A stretch of DNA of 64,000 bases from Bradyrhizobium sp. WBAH42. Its GTDB lineage: Bacteria; Pseudomonadota; Alphaproteobacteria; Rhizobiales; Xanthobacteraceae. Location: contig NZ_CP036533.1 of the NCBI RefSeq assembly GCF_024585265.1, positions 4,163,001 to 4,227,000 of the forward strand, read 5' to 3'. Positions 46,742 through 53,247 of the stretch are shown one piece after another. The translations under genes were made by a program, and so were the position numbers. Within the stretch, counting starts at the first letter, position 1. Every line of letters begins with the position of its first letter. The notes below the pieces were generated by a model. The model made no database searches and had not been told where the DNA came from. It saw only the letters and a program-made list of their open reading frames with translations.

Positions 46742-47425
46742 TCAGGACTGCAGATCGAGGCTTGCGAGCTGGTGCCGGTCGAGCAGAACGATCTGGCGTT
46801 GGGTGTTGCCGATGAAGCCGAGAACGCCGAGCTCATGCAGTCGCGACAGAGCCCGCGAGACGGTCTCCAGCGTCAGGCCGAGATAGTCGGCGATATCGCG
46901 TCGCGACATCGGAAGCGCCATGACGCCGGCGGCCGTCAGGCGCTTGTCCATTTCGAGCAGGAACGCGGCGACGCGCTCCAGGGAGGTCTTGCGGCCGAGA
47001 AGCAGCATGTGGTCTTCCGCATGCTGGAGGTTGCTCGTGGTCATGCTGAGCAGGTTTCTGGCCACCATGGCATCGCCCTCGGCCACGGTTTCCAGGCTTT
47101 GGCGTTTGATCAGCCGCACCGTGGTGTCGACGATGGCTTCCGTCGTGAACCGATGCTCGCTGCCGTTCTCGAGCCCGAAAATGTCGCCGACGAGGTGAAA
47201 TGCGCCGATCTGCCTGCGGCCGTCCGACAGCAGCTTGTAGCTTCGCACCGCGCCGGACTTGACCTGGTAGACATACTCGGCCGGCTCCTTCTCGCCGTAG
47301 ATCTCGGAGCCTTTTCGGTAGGAAAATTCGCTTAAATTGACCAGTGCATTTGAATGACTTGCCATGCCGAGGTCGCGGAGAGTATTGGGACGCAGCGTGG
47401 AATCCGTCGTGATGCGAACGAACAT
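46742..47425 (-). CDS. FixK/FNR-family transcriptional regulator without cysteines
   Basis: A 227-residue CRP/FNR-family regulator. An N-terminal cyclic-nucleotide-like beta barrel is followed by a helix-turn-helix RRDIADYLGLTLETVSRALSRL whose E--SR pattern recognises TTGAT-type half-sites. It contains no cysteine at all, so it cannot hold an FNR Fe-S cluster and lacks the redox Cys of FixK2. The ATG at 47425 has GGAG 8 bases upstream; an extension to 47512 is not needed. Five matching boxes occur in the next 15 kb, so it may be one of the factors using them. Confidence 0.93.
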   Translation of the reverse strand: MFVRITTDSTLRPNTLRDLGMASHSNALVNLSEFSYRKGSEIYGEKEPAEYVYQVKSGAVRSYKLLSDGRRQIGAFHLVGDIFGLENGSEHRFTTEAIVDTTVRLIKRQSLETVAEGDAMVARNLLSMTTSNLQHAEDHMLLLGRKTSLERVAAFLLEMDKRLTAAGVMALPMSRRDIADYLGLTLETVSRALSRLHELGVLGFIGNTQRQIVLLDRHQLASLDLQS

Positions 47426-47555
47426 AGGCCAACTCCTCAGCTTTTCCGCCTTTTCCGCCGAATTGGTCTGGCAAACGAAATGCTTTGCCGAGAATGCGCC
47501 GCGCAATCCCACTCCCGCCGAAGTTGATTTTCGACCAAGGAAGTATTCTTATCCA

Positions 47556-47585
47556 TTGTCCCGAGGTTCATTGTACCAAAGGACA
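47556..47585. promoter_or_regulatory. candidate response-regulator site A
   Basis: TTGTCCC (47556-47562) and CCAAAGGACA (47576-47585) are partial inverted arms in the space between the FixK-like gene and the FixJ-type regulator. CCAAAGGACA recurs exactly at site B (48402-48411), upstream of the second receiver gene. Confidence 0.4.
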
Positions 47586-47689
47586 GCACTGGCGATTGCT
47601 GCGCTGGCTGAGAAGCCCAGCCACAGGGCAGATGCGACATATTGCGAAGCAGATATTTCGACCTTCAAACGTGAAGATCGATTTGAAAA

Positions 47690-48361
47690 ATGAGTAGGAC
47701 GTCGAGCGTCCCAATTGATTTTTGGCGAGAGGTAGAGTTGCCAGGCCTTGTTCACGTTGTTGACGACGACGCGTCCTTTCGGACCGCGATCGAGCGCCGG
47801 CTGAAGCTCGCGGGATACGAGGTAGCGACCTATGCTTCCGCAGTGGAGCTGCTGGACTCGCTGTCGGATGAGGAGCAGGTCGGGTGTATCCTGCTCGACG
47901 TCCGGATCCCTGGCCTGAGCGGTCCGGACCTGCAGGCCCGGCTGGTCGCGTCCGGTTCGATGTTGCCCATCATCTTCCTGACCGGTCATGCCGACACGCC
48001 AACGACGGTACGTGCGATCAAGGCCGGTGCGGAAGACTTCCTGACCAAACCGGTGTCGTCCGAGCAACTGCTCGATGCCATTGAGCGGGCGCTGGCCAGT
48101 CAGCGGACGGCGCGCGCCCAAGCCAGCAGGCTCGATTTGCTTCGTCGTCATCTGGCCGCGCTGACGCAGCGCGAGCGGCAGGTGTTTGATCTGATCGTGC
48201 GCGGCCGGATCAACAAGCAGATCGCGCATGAGCTGGGGACCACAGAGCGCACGGTGAAGGCGCACCGCCATCAAGTGATGGAGAAGATGCAGGTTCGCTC
48301 GCTGGCGGAGCTCGTTTCGATCGCAGAGCGTCTCGGAATGCTCGATCCGGACGAAGGCTGA
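47690..48361 (+). CDS. FixJ-type response regulator
   Basis: A 223-residue two-domain response regulator. The receiver carries DDD (25-27), phosphoacceptor Asp70 in LLDVRIPG and Lys in LTKPVS. The C-terminal LuxR-type helix-turn-helix has LTQRERQVFDLIVRGRINKQIAHELGTTERTVKAHR. This is the FixJ/StyR/NodW arrangement. The ATG at 47690 has no ribosome site; a TTG at 47738 (LPGLVHVVDDD) follows an AGAGG and may be the true start, giving 207 residues. No kinase gene adjoins it; the sensor kinase at 62089 is the only candidate in the window. Confidence 0.92.
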   Translation: MSRTSSVPIDFWREVELPGLVHVVDDDASFRTAIERRLKLAGYEVATYASAVELLDSLSDEEQVGCILLDVRIPGLSGPDLQARLVASGSMLPIIFLTGHADTPTTVRAIKAGAEDFLTKPVSSEQLLDAIERALASQRTARAQASRLDLLRRHLAALTQRERQVFDLIVRGRINKQIAHELGTTERTVKAHRHQVMEKMQVRSLAELVSIAERLGMLDPDEG

Positions 48362-48397
48362 CGGCTTCAGGACGGCGTGAAGTTCCCTCAATCTGCC

Positions 48398-48411
48398 TGT
48401 CCCAAAGGACA
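48398..48411. promoter_or_regulatory. candidate response-regulator site B
   Basis: TGTCCCAAAGGACA is an inverted repeat (TGTCC/GGACA, 4-base spacer) 123 bases before the single-domain receiver gene. It shares CCAAAGGACA with site A, which lies upstream of the FixJ-type regulator gene. Confidence 0.5.
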
Positions 48412-48533
48412 ATGCCAAGACGTGTTGACAGTGCGCGGCGAGCTGTGTGCTATAATGCACATACACCCGCGCAAAGAACGCGGAGCGATCGTATCCAATA
48501 TCCCACCGTGGTCTTCCAGAAAGGCAAGTCGCC

Positions 48534-48902
48534 TTGCCCCTGCGCGAGTCCGTCTTTGTCGTAGACGACGATCTGTCCATGCGTACCAGCATGGACAGGC
48601 TCCTGCGAGGACACGGCTTCGCTACCACCCTGTTCGACACGGGTAGCGCCTTGCTCGATCACGGCAGGTTCCACACCGCGATCTGCATCATCCTCGACGT
48701 CAATCTGGGTGCAAAGTCCGGCATCGAGGTGCGGCGAAGCCTGGCTGAGAAAGGCATCGCGGCGCCGGTGATCTATGTCACCGGCAATGACAGCCCGGCA
48801 AACCGCGCCGCGGCGATTGCCTCAGGCTGCATCGCCTATCTGATCAAGCCCTTTGCGGCGCAGTCCTTGATCGAGTCCGTCGAGCGCGCCCGCGTCTTTT
48901 AG
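48534..48902 (+). CDS. single-domain response regulator (receiver only)
   Basis: A 122-residue receiver domain with acidic VVDDD, phosphoacceptor Asp55 in IILDVNLG, VTGND and LIKPFA. There is no output domain, so it probably acts as a phosphate sink or protein partner, as in CheY-, DivK- or FixJ-N-like proteins. The start is TTG at 48534 with AAGG about 9 bases upstream; no better ATG is in frame. It follows the FixJ-type gene by 172 bases. Confidence 0.87.
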   Translation: MPLRESVFVVDDDLSMRTSMDRLLRGHGFATTLFDTGSALLDHGRFHTAICIILDVNLGAKSGIEVRRSLAEKGIAAPVIYVTGNDSPANRAAAIASGCIAYLIKPFAAQSLIESVERARVF

Positions 48903-48916
48903 CTCCACGCCGGCCG

Positions 48917-49501
48917 TCATTCGTCGACATATTGCTCGAACGTCCTGGTCGGCGCCCCCGTGTGGGCGGAGGCAAATTGCGCCAAGGGAATCGAGGCCGT
49001 CAGGGCAAGAAGATTGGAATCGACGAGTTCGAGCAGAAGCGTCTGACCCTTTTCCATCTCCTCGACGATTGTTGGCGCCACGACGTCGGCCGCGATGCAT
49101 AAATTGGTGAGACACCAGGTATAGGGAATGCGGAACGCGGCGCCATGGTCAACGGCCAATTTCGGTGATTGTTGCAGGTACATCCCGACCGGTACGAAAA
49201 GTTGCAGGCGGGCCGTGGGCGCGTCCTCCCGCTCGATCAGATCGATGCGCACGGCCGTCTGCCCGGTCGCGAACCGGCCGGTGATCGAGGTTCGGCAGAG
49301 GGTGGGCGCGCCGCCGGCCTTGAAGCACAATTTTTGCCAGCTGCCATAGCTGATGTCGTTTGCATCGCGCTGGCCGCGCGTTGCGAACTCGGGGGGCTTT
49401 TCGGATTGTGCCGCCTTGGACGAAGCGACAGCAGCGATCGTGGCGGCCCCGACTGCTGCAACAACCAGAAGGCCAGAGAGACAATCAAGAGCACGGGCCA
49501 T
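48917..49501 (-). CDS. invasion-associated locus B (IalB) family protein
   Basis: A 194-residue exported protein. A Sec signal (CLSGLLVVAAVGAATIA) is followed by GSWQKLCFKAGGAPTLCRTS, with Cys59 and Cys69 of the IalB family, and two more cysteines (WCLTNLCIA) that may form disulfides. IalB relatives lie in the periplasm or outer membrane of alphaproteobacteria and are linked to host-cell interaction in Bartonella. The ATG at 49501 has GGAG 8 bases upstream; the longer frame overlaps the hydrolase gene. It follows the hydrolase gene by 23 bases. Confidence 0.85.
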   Translation of the reverse strand: MARALDCLSGLLVVAAVGAATIAAVASSKAAQSEKPPEFATRGQRDANDISYGSWQKLCFKAGGAPTLCRTSITGRFATGQTAVRIDLIEREDAPTARLQLFVPVGMYLQQSPKLAVDHGAAFRIPYTWCLTNLCIAADVVAPTIVEEMEKGQTLLLELVDSNLLALTASIPLAQFASAHTGAPTRTFEQYVDE

Positions 49502-49524
49502 CGCTGCAACTCCGAGATCGAGAC

Positions 49525-50409
49525 TCAGTTCTGCGCATCGAGAAATTTGGCAACCAATGGCGACCAGAGCGGAACCGCGTCCGGCGAACCGATGAAGAAA
49601 TGTCCCTCGTTGCCGAACGGCGGCATCAGGTGATATTCGGCCCGGCCGCCCGCGGCGATGAAGGCAGCGTGCATGCGCTTTGACAGCTCGGGACCGAAAA
49701 ACGTGTCGTTCCCGATGTAGATCCACAGCATCGGCACGCGCGATGTGCGGCCGAAATCGGCGGTGGCCTCGACAAGGCGGTCGGGCGCGCAATTGTTGTT
49801 CGGCTTGCCGTCGACGCGTCCGCCGCGGCCCCCGGCAAAGACAATGATGGCCTTCACCTGAGTCGGATTCACGCTCGACAGGGCGATCGAGGCCCAGCCG
49901 CCGGCAGACTGGCCGACCACGATCACATCCTTCGGGATGATCCGCTTCTCGGCGGCCAGATAGTCAATGATCCAGAGATCGACCTGGGCGACCGCGAGGC
50001 CGGCATCACGGAAATTGGGATTGGTGCACTTTCCGATCTTCGAGAAGAACGGGCCGAACATCCCGCGTTCGGGGATGTCGATCGCCTGCGCGCCATAGCC
50101 GCTGCCCACTGGCGCCACCACGAGATAGCCGCGCTTCGCAAACCATTTGGCGGCGTCGCGAAATTCGACCAGCGGGAAAAGGCTGCGCTGGGTCGCGTCG
50201 AGCGAGACGCCGTGATTCATGATGACGAGCGGAAACGGTCCGTCGCCGACCGGGCGCACCAGATAGGCGAACATCGGCAGCGGCAGGGGCAGCGCCCAGA
50301 TTTCCTCCTGGATGCGGACCTCGTCCCCGGCGCGCGTGGGCGATACGGCCATGAAGAGGGCGAGGAAGGTGATCGCGAGAGAATGGAGCAAGGCAGGTCC
50401 GCGTCGCAT
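49525..50409 (-). CDS. exported alpha/beta hydrolase (dienelactone-hydrolase-like)
   Basis: A 294-residue alpha/beta hydrolase with a Sec signal (LLHSLAITFLALFMAV, cleavage near TRAGD). The oxyanion loop is VIMNHGVS, the nucleophile Ser is in VVGQSAGGWAS, the acid is probably Asp in YIGNDTFFG, and the His is in EGHFF. It would act in the periplasm on an ester or polymer. GGGAGG lies 5-6 bases before the ATG at 50409. It follows the AspT-type exchanger gene by 11 bases and so is probably in the transcript that starts at the FixK box at 52162. Confidence 0.88.
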   Translation of the reverse strand: MRRGPALLHSLAITFLALFMAVSPTRAGDEVRIQEEIWALPLPLPMFAYLVRPVGDGPFPLVIMNHGVSLDATQRSLFPLVEFRDAAKWFAKRGYLVVAPVGSGYGAQAIDIPERGMFGPFFSKIGKCTNPNFRDAGLAVAQVDLWIIDYLAAEKRIIPKDVIVVGQSAGGWASIALSSVNPTQVKAIIVFAGGRGGRVDGKPNNNCAPDRLVEATADFGRTSRVPMLWIYIGNDTFFGPELSKRMHAAFIAAGGRAEYHLMPPFGNEGHFFIGSPDAVPLWSPLVAKFLDAQN

Positions 50410-50420
50410 CCCCGCCTCCC

Positions 50421-52109
50421 TCAACCTGCGTAGGTTGCGGCCACGACGATCGGGCCGAGTACCGTGAGCACGACATTGCCGACCGCGTAGGGGACGGCGA
50501 CGCCGAGCACCGGTGTCTGGCTCTCGGCAACGTCGCAGGCGCCGGTGACGGCGGCATCGACCGTCATCGCGCCGGCGAGCGCACCGCAGGTCACGACGGG
50601 GTTCATGCGCAGCAAATAATAGGCAACGAGCGTTCCGACCACCATCGGAACCAGCGTGACGACGATGCCCATGCCGACCAGCAACAGGCCGTGGGCCTGG
50701 ATCGCCGACCATGCGGCGAGGCCGTTGCCGAGTCCGATCGCCGCGATGAAGCCGCCGAGGCCGATGTCGCTCAGGGTCTGCTGCGCCGCCGGCGGCATTG
50801 CGCCGATGCCGGGCCGGCGCGTCCGCAGCCAGCCGCAGACGAGCCCTGCGATCAGCGCGCCGCCACCGCCACCCAGCGCCAATGCGACAGTCCCGACTTT
50901 GAAGCTGGCAAGGCCGGCCAGAAGACCCACTGCGATGCCTGCGGCGAGATAGGCGATGTCCGTGCGGTCGCTCGTATTCAGGGCGTGTCCCACTTGCGCC
51001 GTTGCCCGCGCGATATTGCTGGTGCTGCCGACCAGCGTCATGACGTCGCCGAGGTAGACCCGCGTGTCGGGACCGAGCGGCACTTCCCGCCCCATGCGCG
51101 TCAGCGCACGCAGGAATACGCCGCGTGTATTGTCACCGAGCCGGTCAACGATCTCGCGCAGCGAGCGGCCGTGCATCTGGCGGTTTTCGACGAGCACCTC
51201 GATCACGTTGCCGGGCAGGTTGCGCAGCAGTTCCCCCGCGTCGATCTCGGCCCCCAGAATCGGCTTGGCTGCGACGATCGCCGCGGTCGGACCGGCAATG
51301 ACGATGTCGTCGCCGGCCTCGAGCACGGTGTCCTGCTGCGGCTTGATGTCGGCCCCGCCCCGAACGATCCGCTCCACGACCGTGCGGCTGCCGATCTCCG
51401 CCTCGATGGCACCGATGGCACGACCAGCGCCGGCCGACACGCGATAGGCGCGGGCCTGGAATTTGCGATAGGACAGGTTTTCCGTCTTTGGCGGCGCACC
51501 GCCGGCGAGCTCCGCCTCGAGTTTTTTCGCCTCTGCCTTCAGATCGATCCGCATCAGCCGTGGCGCGATGAATGGCACGAAAAGGAGCGTCAGGATGTAG
51601 CCGAGCACGTAGGTCACTGCGTAGCCCGCCGCGATGTTGGCTTCCTGCTGCTTCAGCACGTCGCTAGGCAGGCCGAGCTGCGCCAGGGCGCCAGATGCGG
51701 TGCCGATCACTGAGGATTGCGTCAGCGCCCCGGCCGTCAGTCCCGCCGCTGTCCCTGTATCCAACGTGAAGACACGAGCGAAGATGAGCACCAGGACGAG
51801 CCCGGTGGCGCCGATCACCAGCGCCAGCACGACCTGCGTCAGGGTCCGCAGGCTCAGCGAAGCGAAAAATTCCGGTCCAGAACGGTAGCCGATGGTGAAC
51901 ACGAACAGGCTGAACAGGATCGCCCTGAGGATCGGCGGGAACGTGAAACTCCCGAGTTGTCCGATCAGCACGGCGACAATCAGGATGCAGGCGGTGGTTC
52001 CGATCGAGAAGCCGCGGATCCTGACGCGGCCGAGGATGGTGCCGATCGCAATCGCGAGCAGCAGGAAAATTTCCGGTGCGGTGGCAATGATCCACCTGAC
52101 GGTTTCCAT
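50421..52109 (-). CDS. AspT/YidE-type exchanger, first copy
   Basis: A 562-residue membrane protein of the aspartate:alanine exchanger family. About five N-terminal segments (GAGALTQSSVIGTASGALAQL core) and five C-terminal ones (MTVDAAVTGACDVAESQTPVLG) flank two cytosolic TrkA-C-like domains. The start at ATG 52109 (METVRWI) is preferred; the frame extending to 52175 reads straight through the FixK box. A second copy, at 56019, follows the decarboxylase. It shares a promoter region with the divergent YoaK gene. The substrates are unknown but amino-acid/amine or dicarboxylate exchange is likely. Confidence 0.92.
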   Translation of the reverse strand: METVRWIIATAPEIFLLLAIAIGTILGRVRIRGFSIGTTACILIVAVLIGQLGSFTFPPILRAILFSLFVFTIGYRSGPEFFASLSLRTLTQVVLALVIGATGLVLVLIFARVFTLDTGTAAGLTAGALTQSSVIGTASGALAQLGLPSDVLKQQEANIAAGYAVTYVLGYILTLLFVPFIAPRLMRIDLKAEAKKLEAELAGGAPPKTENLSYRKFQARAYRVSAGAGRAIGAIEAEIGSRTVVERIVRGGADIKPQQDTVLEAGDDIVIAGPTAAIVAAKPILGAEIDAGELLRNLPGNVIEVLVENRQMHGRSLREIVDRLGDNTRGVFLRALTRMGREVPLGPDTRVYLGDVMTLVGSTSNIARATAQVGHALNTSDRTDIAYLAAGIAVGLLAGLASFKVGTVALALGGGGGALIAGLVCGWLRTRRPGIGAMPPAAQQTLSDIGLGGFIAAIGLGNGLAAWSAIQAHGLLLVGMGIVVTLVPMVVGTLVAYYLLRMNPVVTCGALAGAMTVDAAVTGACDVAESQTPVLGVAVPYAVGNVVLTVLGPIVVAATYAG

Positions 52110-52161
52110 GGCATTCCCCGGCGCTTTGGCGTGATTTGATTGATGGCGGCGGGGGTGTTGC

Positions 52162-52175
52162 TTGATCCAGATCAA
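52162..52175. promoter_or_regulatory. FixK/FNR-type box 2
   Basis: TTGATCCAGATCAA, perfect TTGAT-N4-ATCAA with outer G/C symmetry (GCTTGATC/GATCAAGC). It lies between the divergent AspT-type gene (start 52109) and YoaK gene (start 52215), 53 and 40 bases from each, so it may serve either or both. Confidence 0.88.
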
Positions 52176-52214
52176 GCCTTCGCGGCAACGTGGCGGCGCC
52201 TATGACGCAATGGA

Positions 52215-52922
52215 ATGTGCGCGACAGCCCGTATTGCCGACATGAGTACCTTTGACGTCGCAGCCGGCGCGATCCGCCGCGATGAGACAGTCGAGATCGT
52301 CCTGCTGCTCGCCTTTGCCGGCGGCTATATCGACGCTTATACCTGGATCATCCACGGTGTGATGGCGAACGCCCAGACCGCAAATCTGGTCTTCCTCTGG
52401 GTCTATGCGACGGCCGGCAACTGGGCGAAGGCCTTGCACTTCGTTCCGCCAATCCTGGCTTTCGCGATCGGAATCGTGCTTGCAGCCTGGCTGCGCCGCG
52501 TCGCGGGCGAGCGGGCCAGCGCGATCAGCACATTGATCGAGATCCTGCTCTTGATAGCGATCGGTATCCTGCATAATCGGCTGCCCGATCTGGCCGGAAC
52601 GCTCGGTATTTCCGCCGTGGCGGCGATGCAGGCCGCGATGTTCCTCAAGGTCGAAGGCACAGCGTGCAGCACGGTGATGATCACCGGCAACATGCGTCAG
52701 GCTATCGAGAACGTCTTCGCAGTCGCAGCAGGGGGCGCGCCACTGGGAACGCTGCGGCGTTCGGGCATCTTCTTCGCACTATGTGCCGTGTTCGGCTTCG
52801 GTGCCGCGGCCGGCGCTCTTGCCACCAAGAACATTCCCGATCTCGCGTTGGGCCTGCCCGTGGTCGCGCTGTTGATTGTGTTGCTGCGCTGCGAAGCGTC
52901 CCGTTCGGAGGACGGGCGATGA
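52215..52922 (+). CDS. YoaK family membrane protein (DUF1275)
   Basis: A 235-residue membrane protein with six or so hydrophobic segments. GGYIDAYTWIIHGVMANAQTANLV is the conserved YoaK/DUF1275 region. Function is unknown; relatives are often stress- or anaerobiosis-linked. Two in-frame ATGs exist, 52215 and 52242 (MSTFDVAAG), neither with a strong ribosome site. The FixK box lies 40 bases before the first. Its stop codon overlaps a SulP remnant ORF by ATGA. Confidence 0.88.
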   Translation: MCATARIADMSTFDVAAGAIRRDETVEIVLLLAFAGGYIDAYTWIIHGVMANAQTANLVFLWVYATAGNWAKALHFVPPILAFAIGIVLAAWLRRVAGERASAISTLIEILLLIAIGILHNRLPDLAGTLGISAVAAMQAAMFLKVEGTACSTVMITGNMRQAIENVFAVAAGGAPLGTLRRSGIFFALCAVFGFGAAAGALATKNIPDLALGLPVVALLIVLLRCEASRSEDGR

Positions 52923-53075
52923 ACCGCTCGATGTCCGTCAGGAGTTTCTGGGACTGGGCGCCGAACCTCGCGGCCGCCTTCGGCCATGGCTATCCCGTTG
53001 CGGGCGGCCTGTCGCGATCGGCGCTGAACGACAATGCCGGCTGACGGACGCCGCTGGCACTGGTGACCTGCCCGG
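52919..53075 (+). pseudogene. decayed SulP-type anion transporter fragment
   Basis: A 41-residue frame (52919-53044) contains NLAAAFGHGYPVAGGLSRSALNDNAG, the SulP transporter motif around transmembrane helices 6-7. The upstream part of that motif (DVRQEFLGLGA, 52930-52960) is in a different frame, so there is a frameshift. A TGA at 53042-53044 interrupts the motif just before RTPLALV, which continues beyond the stop. At least one frameshift and one nonsense change thus show a remnant; the rest of the about 500-residue protein is absent. Confidence 0.75.
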
Positions 53076-53168
53076 CGATGATCAGGCGAGTGTCGCACAA
53101 CGAACGGCCTGATGTTGTCGTGTTGCGCTGCGAACGCATGGCATCGGGTCGCATAATGCATGCGACCG

Positions 53169-53182
53169 TTGACTTGGATCAA
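53169..53182. promoter_or_regulatory. FixK/FNR-type box 3
   Basis: TTGACTTGGATCAA matches TTGAT-N4-ATCAA with one change in the first half. Its centre is 72 bases before the decarboxylase ATG, the same distance as box 1 from its gene, which supports function. Confidence 0.75.
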
Positions 53183-53247
53183 CGGAGCGAGCAGCGCCGC
53201 ACCCACCATCCCGCATTACCTTCGGTAAAAAGGATCGGGAGAGAGAG

